Source: SMYC01 sp963578475
GTDB lineage: Bacteria > Acidobacteriota > Vicinamibacteria > Marinacidobacterales > SMYC01
Length of the DNA stretch: 64,000 nt
Reading direction: 5' to 3'
Assembly (NCBI GenBank): GCA_963578475.1
Contig: CAUZCL010000003.1
Location: 1-64,000 of the forward strand
Shown: piece by piece, positions 26,885 through 35,808 of the stretch
How positions within the stretch are numbered: the stretch's first letter is position 1
Layout of the letters: each line of letters opens with the position of its first letter
Program-made: the position numbers and the translations under genes
The notes under the pieces: generated by a model
Told to the model about the DNA's origin: nothing
The model's database searches: none
Seen by the model: only the letters and a program-made list of their open reading frames with translations

Positions 26885-27943
26885 TTAGGCCTCGACTTCT
26901 TCTTTTTCTTCTGCTTTTTCCGAGATCGGCCCCTCTCCAGGCTTCACGGTCACCGGATCAAGAAACGGCATCATCTTCCGGAGCTCAGCGCCGACACGCT
27001 CGATCAAGTGGTCCTGCTCTCTCGCCCGGGTCTCGTTGAACCACGGTCGGCCCTTCTCGTTCTCCTCGATCCACTTCTTGGCATAGGTACCGTCCCGGAT
27101 CTCGTCGAGGACACGCTTCATCTCCTTGCGCGTCTCGTCAGTAATGATGCGCGGCCCGCCGGTATAGTCCCCATGCTCCGCGGTGTCGGAGACCGAGTAG
27201 CGCATGTAGTTCACGCCGCCGCGATACATGAGATCCACGATCAGTTTCAATTCGTGCAGACATTCGAAATAAGCCATTTCCGGCTGATAGCCCGCTTCAA
27301 CGAGCGTGTCGAAGCCCGCTTTCACGAGATGGCTCACGCCGCCGCAAAGAACCGTCTGCTCGCCGAAGAGATCCGTCTCTGTCTCTTCTGCGAAGGTGGT
27401 CTCCAAAACGCCCGCGCGACTTCCGCCAATCCCCATCGCGTAGGAAAGACCGAACGCCTTCGCTTTTCCCGACACGTCTTGATGGATGGCGAGGAGAACT
27501 GGTGTTCCTTCGCCGTCGACATAAGTCTCGCGAACACGGTGGCCCGGCGCTTTCGGGGCGATCATCGAAACGTCCACGTCCTTCGGTGGCAGAATCGTCT
27601 TGTAGTGGATGCTGAAACCGTGGGCGAACATGAGCGTGTTGCCCACCTTCAGGCCCGGCTCGATCTCTTCTTTATAGATCTTCGGCTGTTTCGTGTCGGG
27701 TGCAAGCACCATTATCACGTCTGCCCACTCGGAAACCTCCGCGACGCTCCCCACCTTTAGACCGTCCGCTTCGACCTTCGCCCGACTGCGGCTCTCGGAA
27801 TGAAGCCCCACGCGAACGTCCACTCCGCTATCTTTCAAGTTCAACGCGTGCGCGTGGCCTTGCGAGCCATAGCCGATGACGGCGACTTTCTTTCCTCGTA
27901 CGATCGCGAGATCGGCGTCTTTGTCATAGTAAATCGTTGCCAT
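26885..27943 (-). CDS. ilvC: Ketol-acid reductoisomerase
   Basis: 352 residues, class I (short) KARI. The NADPH site is VIGYGSQGHAHALNLKDSG, with a Ser/Arg-rich loop (LHSESRSRAKVEA) for the 2'-phosphate. KAPGHRVRETYVDGEGTP and ETFAEETETDLFGEQTVLCGG supply the Mg2+ acid ligands, and RYSVSDTAEHGDY the C-terminal knot. It performs the second step of valine, leucine and isoleucine synthesis. Last gene of ilvBNC, its start adjoining the ilvN stop. The acidic tail after residue 335 is an extension. Confidence 0.95.
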   Translation of the reverse strand: MATIYYDKDADLAIVRGKKVAVIGYGSQGHAHALNLKDSGVDVRVGLHSESRSRAKVEADGLKVGSVAEVSEWADVIMVLAPDTKQPKIYKEEIEPGLKVGNTLMFAHGFSIHYKTILPPKDVDVSMIAPKAPGHRVRETYVDGEGTPVLLAIHQDVSGKAKAFGLSYAMGIGGSRAGVLETTFAEETETDLFGEQTVLCGGVSHLVKAGFDTLVEAGYQPEMAYFECLHELKLIVDLMYRGGVNYMRYSVSDTAEHGDYTGGPRIITDETRKEMKRVLDEIRDGTYAKKWIEENEKGRPWFNETRAREQDHLIERVGAELRKMMPFLDPVTVKPGEGPISEKAEEKEEVEA

Positions 27944-28471
27944 TTAAAGCACTCCTTCGTGTGCAAATTCCTCGGCAGGCGTTTGCTCGCGTACCATAGC
28001 TACCCGTCCCGTGCGTGCGAGCCCTAAAATACCAAAAGGCCGCAGCACTTCCACGAGACGATTGATTTTGTCCTCGGTGCCCGTAATCTCGAAAATTAGA
28101 GCGTCCGGGCTCACGTCAACGACTCGCGCCCGAAAAACCTCCCCGACCTGCATGACCTCCGCCCGGCTTTCGTGGCCCGCCCGAACTTTGATGAGAGCTA
28201 GATCGCGCGTGACTGACGGAACGTTCGAGACATCCTCGACCTCCAGAACATCCACAAGCTTATACAAATTCGCCTCGACGAGTCGAGCCACGCGGTCATC
28301 CGCGTTCATGACGATGGTGATATGCGAGACGCCCGGACGCTCCGTATGGCCTACCGCGAGCGACTCGATGTTGTAGGCGCGCCGGCGAAAAAGCGACGCG
28401 ACGCGGTCCAAAACGCCAGGGCGGTCCTCGACGAGAACGACGAAAGCACGGGCGCGCATGCTTGGCTCCAT
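27944..28471 (-). CDS. ilvN: Acetolactate synthase regulatory (small) subunit
   Basis: About 175 residues. An N-terminal ACT domain (FVVLVEDRPGVLDRVASLFR, then YNIESLAVGHTERPGVSHIT) binds valine for feedback inhibition. The second half has the AHB_small C-terminal domain: TRDLALIKV and VSPDALIFEITGTEDKINRL. It sits between ilvB and ilvC. ATG at 28471 follows AAAGGAC inside the ilvB tail; a GTG three bases earlier is possible. Known in other genomes as ilvN or ilvH. Confidence 0.93.
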   Translation of the reverse strand: MEPSMRARAFVVLVEDRPGVLDRVASLFRRRAYNIESLAVGHTERPGVSHITIVMNADDRVARLVEANLYKLVDVLEVEDVSNVPSVTRDLALIKVRAGHESRAEVMQVGEVFRARVVDVSPDALIFEITGTEDKINRLVEVLRPFGILGLARTGRVAMVREQTPAEEFAHEGVL

Positions 28472-28475
28472 CACG

Positions 28476-30209
28476 TTAGTCCTTTTTCACCAGCGGCTTG
28501 TCGCCTTTCTTCTCGAGCAACGGTTCCGGCCGCCGGATCATGGCTTCGATGGTGTTGCCGGAAGGCACCATCGGGTATACGGTGTCTTCCCTCTCGACGC
28601 GAAAATCGATCACGGTAGTCCCCTCCGCCGCGCGCGCGGTGGCGACAACCTCTTCGATGCCCGCGCGCTTGTCCACGCGCAGTCCAAGAAGACCGTGCGC
28701 TTGTGCGAGCTTGACGAAATCAGGGTTCCGCATCGGGGTCGCGGCATAGCGTTTGTCGTAGAAAAACTCCTGCCATTGGCGCACCATGCCGAGATAGCCG
28801 TTATTGATGATGGCGACGTTCAATTTCAACCCTTCTTGCGCGCAGGTCGAGAGCTCCGCCGCCGTCATCTGAAATCCGCCGTCACCCACGATGACCCAGA
28901 CTTCCTCGTCCGGCCGTGCGACTTTCGCGCCGATGGCGGCGGGGAGCGCAAAGCCCATCGTGCCGAGACCACCGGAAGTGATGAGCTTTCGCGGCGCGTC
29001 GTGCTTGTAATATTGCGCTTCCCACATTTGGTGCTGCCCCACATCGGTCACCACGAGGGCATTCCCTTCCGTCAAATTCCACAAATCGCTGATGACATGG
29101 GCCGCGTAGAGATGGCCACTATCGGGAAGCTGCTGGATGTCACGAACCGCCGAGTCGCCCTTCAAATCGCCGATGAAGTCGTGCCACGGCGTTAGGTCCT
29201 GGCAAGAGACTTTCGGCGCCAGAGCGCCGAGTGAGCCCGCGAGATCACCGATGAGGGCAACTTCGACTTGAATAATCTTGTTCACCTCGGAAGGATCGAT
29301 CTCGACATGGATCTTGCGTGCAGCGGGAGCAAACTTCTTCGGGTCACCGACAACGCGATCGTCGAAGCGCATGCCGAGCGCTAGAAGAACGTCAGCGTTT
29401 TGGATGGCCTGGTTCACCCAAGCCTCGCCGTGCATGCCCATCATGCCGAGATTCAACGGATGGGACGCGGGAAAACCACCGATACCGAGAAGGGTCATCG
29501 CGACCGGGATCTGCGTCTTCTCCACGAAGTCGGCAAGCAGCCCGGTCGCGCCCGAAAGCGTCACGCCGCGCCCCGCGAGAATGAGCGGGCGCTTCGCAGT
29601 ATTCAGGATCTCCGCGGCGTGGTCGAGCTCTTCCGGGCTTACCGTGGGTCGCGCGGCGCGGGAAGGAAGCTCGACCGGGCTGTCGTCCCATTCGTAGTCG
29701 CATTCACGCTGCTGCGCGTCCTTGGTGATGTCGACGAGCACTGGACCAGGACGACCGCCCTCGGCGAGATGGAACGCTTTCTTGATGGTCTGGGCAATGT
29801 CTTCGGTTTGGGTAACCAGAAAATTGTGCTTCGTGATCGGCAGGGTGACGCCTGTGATGTCTGTTTCTTGAAACGCGTCCGTGCCGATGACATGGCTCGG
29901 AACTTGCCCTGTAATGAAGACGCAAGGCGACGAATCGAGCATCGCCGTGGCAATTCCCGTGACGAGATTCGTGGCACCGGGGCCCGAGGTCGCGATCGCG
30001 ACGCCCGCACGTCCAGCAGCACGCCCGAAGCCGTCGGCCATGTGCGCCGCGCCTTGCTCGTGCCGCACGAGAACGTGATGGATAGTCGAATCGAGGAGGG
30101 CGTCATAGGCCGGCAAGATCGCGCCCCCTGGATAGCCGAAGACCGTCTCGACGCCCTGGTGCTCGAGGGCATCCCAGAGGATCTGTGCTCCTGTTTTGCG
30201 TGTCGTCAT
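28476..30209 (-). CDS. ilvB: Acetolactate synthase catalytic (large) subunit
   Basis: 577 residues, ThDP-dependent acetohydroxyacid synthase. The catalytic Glu lies in VRHEQGAAHMADGFGRA, with ATSGPGATNLVTGIATAMLDSSP nearby. AMTLLGIGGFP and LGMRFDDRVVG occupy the FAD domain, and VIVGDGGFQMTAAELST to NNGYLGMVRQWQ the diphosphate/Mg2+ motif. It condenses pyruvate with pyruvate or 2-oxobutyrate at the head of branched-chain amino acid synthesis. First gene of ilvBNC; a palindromic candidate operator sits just before the ATG. Intact. Confidence 0.95.
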   Translation of the reverse strand: MTTRKTGAQILWDALEHQGVETVFGYPGGAILPAYDALLDSTIHHVLVRHEQGAAHMADGFGRAAGRAGVAIATSGPGATNLVTGIATAMLDSSPCVFITGQVPSHVIGTDAFQETDITGVTLPITKHNFLVTQTEDIAQTIKKAFHLAEGGRPGPVLVDITKDAQQRECDYEWDDSPVELPSRAARPTVSPEELDHAAEILNTAKRPLILAGRGVTLSGATGLLADFVEKTQIPVAMTLLGIGGFPASHPLNLGMMGMHGEAWVNQAIQNADVLLALGMRFDDRVVGDPKKFAPAARKIHVEIDPSEVNKIIQVEVALIGDLAGSLGALAPKVSCQDLTPWHDFIGDLKGDSAVRDIQQLPDSGHLYAAHVISDLWNLTEGNALVVTDVGQHQMWEAQYYKHDAPRKLITSGGLGTMGFALPAAIGAKVARPDEEVWVIVGDGGFQMTAAELSTCAQEGLKLNVAIINNGYLGMVRQWQEFFYDKRYAATPMRNPDFVKLAQAHGLLGLRVDKRAGIEEVVATARAAEGTTVIDFRVEREDTVYPMVPSGNTIEAMIRRPEPLLEKKGDKPLVKKD

Positions 30210-30213
30210 AATT

Positions 30214-30229
30214 TACCGACCGGTTGGTA
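30214..30229. promoter_or_regulatory. Candidate TetR-type operator in the ilvB 5' region
   Basis: TACCGACCGGTTGGTA is a 16-base near-perfect palindrome (one mismatch between arms). It resembles operators bound by TetR/AcrR-family repressors. It lies 4 bases before the ilvB start on the minus strand, where a bound repressor would block translation start or early elongation, and it sits in the divergent space shared with the Gfo/Idh gene. No TetR gene is in the window. Confidence 0.4.
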
Positions 30230-30368
30230 ACCAAAACATCTTAACACAAATCGAAGGAGCGTCCAATTCCTGCTAACCGACGCTAACGTATCGACTTGAC
30301 GCGACCTGGCAAATCTGAAGTCTCCGCCCATGGTAGCTCAAGCCAACTGACGAAGACGGGATGACGAG

Positions 30369-31349
30369 ATGACGACGAAACGATTGGGCATTGGTTTCAA
30401 CGGCAGCGGGTTCATCACACGCTTTCACATCGCGTCTTTTATCGCCGTGCGGGATGCGGATATCCGCGGGATATGGAGCCCGAACGCGGGGCGCGCGGCA
30501 GAAGCGGCGGCGCTCGGGAACGCCCGCGGCGTAGGCGAAGCGAAAGCCTTCCCGTCCATCGAAGCCATGGTGAAAGATCCATCCATCGATGCCATATGGA
30601 TTTGCGGCCCGAATCACGAGCGTGTCGCCAACATGAAAGCCATCTTGGAAGCTCTCGGAAATGGCGGCGAGCTTCAAGGCGGCGGCGTCCTCAATGACAT
30701 GATGTGCCATTCCATCGAGGCAGCACGCTACCTGTTGACCGAGCCGGGCAAGCTACGCGAAAGCCTCAAAGCCAAGAAAGTCAGCGCGCAGATCGCCTGT
30801 ATGAAATGGCAGCGGCCCGCCTATGTCGAGAAGCTGAAAGCTGCTTACGGAAGCGACGTCGACTACAGCACGAAGCCTTCGGAAGATTTCGCGCGTGCGA
30901 TCGTGGAATATGAGGACGGGAACGGCGAGCCGCTCATCGTGGAAGCTACGACTTCGTGGAGCTATGTCGGCGCCGGACTTCGTCTGTCGATGGGGCTGCT
31001 CGGGCCGGAATATTCAATGAAGGTCAATACGCTCGACACGGAACTGTCACTTTTCTTTAGCCACGACTCCGGGCAATCATCTGGCGAGGATCTCGTCGAG
31101 AAACAGAACGCGGAGCTCGGCCTCATGCCCGTCGTCACCGACGAAGGCGCCTACGGCTATGTCGACGAGAACCGTCACATGGTTCAGTCGTTTCTGAAGA
31201 ACCTACGTCCCGAAGAGACGTTCGACGACGGGGTCGCGGTGACGGAGCTTCTCATGACCGCCTACAAGAGCGCTGAAATCGACGCGGCCGTCGAGCTCGA
31301 GGGCGCTTCACTCGATGAGTTTGTCCCCGCGGTCGCCCGCGGCGTGTGA
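30369..31349 (+). CDS. Gfo/Idh/MocA oxidoreductase with large in-frame internal deletion
   Basis: The N-terminal NAD(P)-binding fold is recognisable: LGIGFNGSGFITRFHI and IDAIWICGPNHERVANMKAI, to residue ~98. The next residues, GELQGGGVLNDMMCHSIEAA, belong to the C-terminal domain that in relatives comes about 90 residues later. The missing stretch contains the EKP motif, whose Lys is catalytic. The remainder (MKWQRPAYVEKL, ATTSWSYVGAGLRLSMGLLG) is normal to the end. The product is 326 residues against roughly 410-430 in similar proteins. Reading frame is kept, but activity is very unlikely. Junction near 30660. Divergent from ilvB. Confidence 0.75.
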   Translation: MTTKRLGIGFNGSGFITRFHIASFIAVRDADIRGIWSPNAGRAAEAAALGNARGVGEAKAFPSIEAMVKDPSIDAIWICGPNHERVANMKAILEALGNGGELQGGGVLNDMMCHSIEAARYLLTEPGKLRESLKAKKVSAQIACMKWQRPAYVEKLKAAYGSDVDYSTKPSEDFARAIVEYEDGNGEPLIVEATTSWSYVGAGLRLSMGLLGPEYSMKVNTLDTELSLFFSHDSGQSSGEDLVEKQNAELGLMPVVTDEGAYGYVDENRHMVQSFLKNLRPEETFDDGVAVTELLMTAYKSAEIDAAVELEGASLDEFVPAVARGV

Positions 31350-31680
31350 AACCCTCGCGCCAGGAATCGCTGACTTGCCGCCATGAGGCGACTCACTAGT
31401 GAAAAACGATTTTCTCACCGCGTTGGGACACCAGCTCCCAGACATGTTCGAGGAGCAGCTCGCGCCTTTTGAGAAGGTGCTCACCTCGAGGCCATCAAGA
31501 TATGGCGACACCGTTAGCGGAGCTCATCGTCAGTGAATCCGACGAGCTTCTCCCACAAACGGCGATCCACTCGAACGATGCGATCGTCGAGAAGCTCGGG
31601 CACGAAGCTTCGGAGGCTTTCACACGGTCCAACGGGATTCGGCTAGAATCACGCGGACCATTATTCTGAGAGGATCGTCG
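31350..31680. other. Region with coding remnants only
   Basis: 331 bases between the Gfo/Idh gene and the cNMP-binding gene. On the minus strand a stretch near 31510-31640 reads like the end of a protein (SFVPELLDDRIVRVDRRL, then GFTDDELR and stop). Another near 31390-31480 reads LLKRRELLLEHVWELVSQRG. Neither has an intact start, so both look like debris of deleted genes. The last ~30 bases should hold the ribosome site of the next gene (GAGAGGATCG). Confidence 0.35.
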
Positions 31681-32142
31681 ATGCTATCGACCATGGAGCT
31701 CATCGTCGCCCTGAAGGAGACCCCCCTCTTCTCCGCCGTCCGAGGGGAGGGCTTGAAGCGTATCTCCGACGCGATTCGGGAAACCCGGATTGCCAGCGGG
31801 GAACTCATTTTCGCCGAGCAGGATCGTGGCGACGAGATGTACATGATCCATTCGGGGAAGGTCTCTCTTTTTCGCGGCGACGCCCCCTCGGAGAAGCTTC
31901 TCGCGACGCTCGACAAGGGAGCTTACTTCGGAGAGATGGCTATTATCGACGACCAACCGCGACCGACCTCCGCGAGGGCCGAAGAGAGCTCGACTTTGCT
32001 CGTGCTTCGCAAGCGAGATTTTCGTGTCGCGGTGCTCGATTATCCAGACATCGCTTTCGCGATGTTCGAAGAGTTCGCTCGGCGTCTACGCCAAGCGAAC
32101 GAGCAGATTTATTCTCAGTCGGAGAAACATGGAGATTCGTAA
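31681..32142 (+). CDS. Stand-alone cyclic-nucleotide-binding domain protein
   Basis: 153 residues, one cNMP-binding beta-roll with its flanking helices: LKETPLFSAVRGEGLKRISD, MYMIHSGKVSLFRGDAPSEK and AYFGEMAIIDDQPRPTSARA, the phosphate-binding cassette with Arg and Ser-Ala in place. No DNA-binding domain follows; the end is an amphipathic helix (EEFARRLRQANEQIYSQ). It overlaps the following transporter-HEAT gene by 14 bases. Related transporters often carry this domain on the same chain, so it probably regulates that protein in response to cAMP, c-di-GMP or a similar ligand. Confidence 0.8.
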   Translation: MLSTMELIVALKETPLFSAVRGEGLKRISDAIRETRIASGELIFAEQDRGDEMYMIHSGKVSLFRGDAPSEKLLATLDKGAYFGEMAIIDDQPRPTSARAEESSTLLVLRKRDFRVAVLDYPDIAFAMFEEFARRLRQANEQIYSQSEKHGDS

Positions 32143-34948
32143 AGCGTTCAACATCCTCGAGATGGACCAGCGCCCCATCCTGCTCCTCGGGGCGCTCCAC
32201 TTCGTGATGGCGGCCGCGCACACGCTTTTCGATATCGGTATAACCTCGCTCTTGGTGGCCAATCTCGGCGCGGAGGTGCTGCCGCAAGTCTATGTTGGAA
32301 GCGCGCTGCTTCTCATCTGCGCCAGCCTGTTCATCATTCCCGTTATCGATTTCCTGGATCGATTCAAGCTCTTCGCATCGACGTTGATCCTTTTCGCCGC
32401 CGTCCTGGCGCTCACACACCATCAGGGCGAACAAGCTCCCGGTCTCATCTATCGCGGGCTCTACGTTCTTTCCTATCTGATGAAGAGCTTGCTCTTCCTG
32501 CAGTTCTGGCTAATCGCGGGAGACGTTTGTGACCTCCGGCAAGCGAAGCGCTTGTTCCCCATCTTGCTCGGCTTCAGCCTCGCAGGAGGAGTGACCGCCT
32601 CGGTGGCGGCCTCCGTGCTGCTGCGATGGATGGCCACGGAAGATCTTCTATTGACCGCCGCTGTGCTGCTCGTCGCCGCCCTAATTCCGACGCGCAGCGT
32701 TGCCCGACAATACGGAGCTGCTATCGAACGGCCTAGGATCCCAGGACAATTCAAGGTCAGGGACTCCCTCTATCGCCTTCGGTCCGACTTTCGCATCTCG
32801 CTCTCATCGCCGCTCCTGAGAAACATCTCGGCATCGTTTCTGCTGTTCGCCTTTCTGGCACAAGTGCTCGATTTCCTCATGGGTAAAGCAGCAAGTGTCC
32901 GATTCACTGAGCTCGGGGCAGTGGACGTAGAAGCGCTCACCTCCTTCTATGCTCTGTTGAACGGCGTTGTCATCGGAGTCGGCGCCCTGGTGCAACTTCT
33001 CGCCGCCAACCGGCTGATCTCATCGCTCGGCGTGACCCGAGGGCAACTTGCAGCTCCGCTCGCGGTCCTCGCAGGCTTCGGTTCGATAGCGGTGGTGCTG
33101 ATCGCCACTGGCAACGCGCTCGGGCCGGCATTCTTTTTCGCCGTGCTCGCAAGCCGGGGCGTCCAAAAGGTGCTACGGATCTCCATCTATCGGACCTCTA
33201 CTGACCTCGTCTTCAATCCGATTCCCGCCGGTCGCCGTGGCCGTGCCAAAGCCTTCAAGGAAACGGTCATCGAGCCCGCGGGCGTGCTGATGGGAGGACT
33301 CTTCCTGCTTGCGAGCGGCTTGTTCGAGCTGCGCACACTTGTCATCGTAGCGCTCGCGCTGTCGGGAGCGTTTCTTTTCGTCTCCCTTCGACTGCACTCC
33401 GCATACCTGGCAAGCCTGGTCGCGATCCTCGAAGAAAAGAGCCGGCTTCGCTTTACGTTCTCATCGAGCGATACACCACAAGCGACGCTACAGACGCGGC
33501 ATAGCCAGGATCTCTCGGACCTCGAGAGAGCTCTGAACGACGACGAAGTCTCGGTGAGACTCCTCGGCGTCGAAGTAGCTGCCGAGCTCCGCGATCCCGC
33601 CGCTGCACCACTTCTCGTGGACGGCGTGCGCCGGGAGCAGGATCCACGGGTGCGTGCCACGATGGTGGCGGCACTCGGTCGGTTGCTGCGCAAGAACGAG
33701 GAATCGACGCGGCTCCTGGAACCGGCACTCCAGGATAGTGACCCGAGGGTACGAGCCAACGGGATCGAAGCACTCGCCGAAATCGGCCTGGCACACCCTG
33801 AGTCCTTTCTCCCGTCCTTCGAGACGGATCCGGAAGGGAGAATCCGCGCCAACGCGGCGGTCGCCTATAGTCGCCTCGATCCGGAGCGCGGAACCGACTA
33901 TGGCCGCGAAATTCTCGAAGAGATGTACCGGACCGAAGAGGAGGCGCACCAACGATCGGCGCTCTACGGGCTGGGCGAGGTCGGCGATGCCCGCTCCATT
34001 CGGCTCCTCGACGAAGCGCTCGTCGACGAGAGCATAGCGGTCCGTCGTCAAGCTATTCTCAGTCTGGCCCAAGCCGGTCGGCGCGAGGCGATAAAACGTC
34101 TCGTTCGATTCATGGAGGAAGGCGACGGCACCACGCGCCGGCTCGCCGCACGGGCTCTTGCCAGTTCGGGAGAAGCGGCAGTCGAGCCGCTCCTTCTTTC
34201 ACTCTGGGGCTCCGAAGTCGAGGTGCGGCGCCACGCGATCGAGGCACTGGACGGGGTCGGCTCGACCCGCGCGGACCAGGCACTTCTCCAGATCCTCTCA
34301 CTCGAAGCCGAGCAGTCCTACTACGACCTCGTGCGCTTGCAGAAGCTCCGAACGCTTTCCCAGACGCCGGGTCTTCGCCTCGTATGCGACGCGCTCGCCG
34401 ACCGCGTCAAGAGCGCCAAAGAGAACACTCTCGACGTTCTGGACAGCGTCTTCGGTGAGCGCGACGGCATGCGCCTCATTCTCGGAAATCTCACTCACCC
34501 CGAGCTCACCGTGCGCTCGAACGCCATCGAGGCGCTCGAAGTGCGCGTGGACGCCGATGTTCTCGGCGGCATCCAGCCCCTCTTCGAGCACGCGAACCTG
34601 ACCACCGTCGCCGAGCACGGCGGGACGCTCTATGATCTTCCGAGCAAACAGCCGATCGAGGTGCTATTCGAGCTAGCCCACGATCCGTCCGGCTGGACTC
34701 GCGCCTGCGCCCTATACGCGCTCAGTGAGCTCGGGAGTCAAGAGGCGGTCCAGCAACTCGCACAGAAGATCAACGACCCCTATGAGCTGGCGCGCTTGAA
34801 CGCCATCCAGGGGCTCGGCCGTCTCGCGTCGAAGAGCAGCCTCTCGATCCTGGAGCATATCGACAAGGGCAAGAACACGACCGCGAGCAAATGCGCAAAA
34901 GACGCCATCAAAAGCATCAGATCTCGCATCATCCTCGCAAACGATTAG
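32129..34948 (+). CDS. Npt/ADP-ATP-carrier-like transporter fused to HEAT repeats
   Basis: 939 residues. The first ~430 form about 12 membrane helices of an MFS/nucleotide-carrier-like module (LLLGALHFVMAAAHTLFDIG; LFLQFWLIAGDVCDLRQAKR; GVQKVLRISIYRTSTDLVF). The remaining ~500 are HEAT-type helical pairs, for example VRATMVAALGRLLRK, VRANGIEALAEIGLAH, RRHAIEALDGVGSTR and VRSNAIEALEV. No transport motif fixes the substrate. Start chosen at ATG 32129 with GGAGA upstream, 14 bases inside the cNMP-binding gene, so the two are translationally coupled. One of the longest frames in the window and completely intact, which suggests selection for its function. Confidence 0.75.
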   Translation: MEIRKAFNILEMDQRPILLLGALHFVMAAAHTLFDIGITSLLVANLGAEVLPQVYVGSALLLICASLFIIPVIDFLDRFKLFASTLILFAAVLALTHHQGEQAPGLIYRGLYVLSYLMKSLLFLQFWLIAGDVCDLRQAKRLFPILLGFSLAGGVTASVAASVLLRWMATEDLLLTAAVLLVAALIPTRSVARQYGAAIERPRIPGQFKVRDSLYRLRSDFRISLSSPLLRNISASFLLFAFLAQVLDFLMGKAASVRFTELGAVDVEALTSFYALLNGVVIGVGALVQLLAANRLISSLGVTRGQLAAPLAVLAGFGSIAVVLIATGNALGPAFFFAVLASRGVQKVLRISIYRTSTDLVFNPIPAGRRGRAKAFKETVIEPAGVLMGGLFLLASGLFELRTLVIVALALSGAFLFVSLRLHSAYLASLVAILEEKSRLRFTFSSSDTPQATLQTRHSQDLSDLERALNDDEVSVRLLGVEVAAELRDPAAAPLLVDGVRREQDPRVRATMVAALGRLLRKNEESTRLLEPALQDSDPRVRANGIEALAEIGLAHPESFLPSFETDPEGRIRANAAVAYSRLDPERGTDYGREILEEMYRTEEEAHQRSALYGLGEVGDARSIRLLDEALVDESIAVRRQAILSLAQAGRREAIKRLVRFMEEGDGTTRRLAARALASSGEAAVEPLLLSLWGSEVEVRRHAIEALDGVGSTRADQALLQILSLEAEQSYYDLVRLQKLRTLSQTPGLRLVCDALADRVKSAKENTLDVLDSVFGERDGMRLILGNLTHPELTVRSNAIEALEVRVDADVLGGIQPLFEHANLTTVAEHGGTLYDLPSKQPIEVLFELAHDPSGWTRACALYALSELGSQEAVQQLAQKINDPYELARLNAIQGLGRLASKSSLSILEHIDKGKNTTASKCAKDAIKSIRSRIILAND

Positions 34949-34995
34949 CGCAATGCAATATTTAAGAAGAGATCAATATTAAACGTACTCGGAGG

Positions 34996-35808
34996 CTAGA
35001 TATGGCCTAGGTCCATCTGCTTGACCGCGTAGTCGCAGGCGCGGGCGGTCAACATCATGTAGGCGATCGACGGATTGACGCAGGATGAGGACGTCATACA
35101 CGCGCCATCGGTTACGAAGAGGTTCGGGATGTCGTGGGCCTGATTGTGGCCGTTCAGGACCGACGTCGCCGGGTCGCGCCCCATCCGCGCCGTACCCATC
35201 TCGTGGATCGTGAGTCCCGGTGGGTTGTCTTCAACAAAGCTCGAGACGTCTTTGGCGCCCGAGGCTTCGAGCATTTCCGCCGCGGTCACAGCGGCATCTT
35301 CGAGAAGCGCGCGCTTGTTCTCTGACCAGGCCATGTGGACGCGAAGCGCCGGAATACCCCATTTGTCCTTGGCGACCGGATCGATCGCCACGTAGTTGTT
35401 CTCGCTCGGTAAGCACTCGCCGAGGTCTTTGTCGAAAGTGTACGGGTTCTCGTCATCGTTGACGAAGAACTTGCTCGACCAATCGTCACAGGCATAGCAG
35501 TTCTTTTGAATCGGCTGCGTGCTCGATTGACGCGCACGATTGCGGTGCCTTCGGTACGGGAGCTGCCACGGTTGCACATGCTCGACATAGTCCTGCTCGG
35601 GGCTCGTGGGACGCCCCGCTTCGAGAACGAGTGTCTCGAGCCCTTTCTCGGTTAGCTCCTTGGCGGCGTAGCCGCCGCTGATGCCCGAGCCTACTATAAT
35701 TGCGTCGTACTCTTTGCGCTGCGCAGAAATACCATCGTTAAACCTCGATGTTGCGGCCAACGTTATGGATGGGAGTGCAACCTTCATAAGAGCCGGGAAA
35801 GACGACAT
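34996..35808 (-). CDS. GMC-type oxidoreductase with ~300-residue internal deletion
   Basis: The N-terminal FAD fold is present (YDAIIVGSGISGGYAAKEL then LETLVLEAGRP) up to about residue 130. The text jumps there to LGECLPSENNYVAIDP, part of the C-terminal domain, and ends with GTARMGRDPATSVLNGH and VTDGACMTSSSCVNPS, which normally carry the active-site region. Relatives have 550-580 residues; this has 270. The middle, including most substrate-binding sequence, is gone in frame near 35416. The native start was probably the ATG just after the TAA of the upstream subunit gene, where a lost base now puts it out of frame. GMC enzymes of this type pair with a gluconate-dehydrogenase subunit-3 protein, found just upstream. 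Confidence 0.7.
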   Translation of the reverse strand: MSSFPALMKVALPSITLAATSRFNDGISAQRKEYDAIIVGSGISGGYAAKELTEKGLETLVLEAGRPTSPEQDYVEHVQPWQLPYRRHRNRARQSSTQPIQKNCYACDDWSSKFFVNDDENPYTFDKDLGECLPSENNYVAIDPVAKDKWGIPALRVHMAWSENKRALLEDAAVTAAEMLEASGAKDVSSFVEDNPPGLTIHEMGTARMGRDPATSVLNGHNQAHDIPNLFVTDGACMTSSSCVNPSIAYMMLTARACDYAVKQMDLGHI

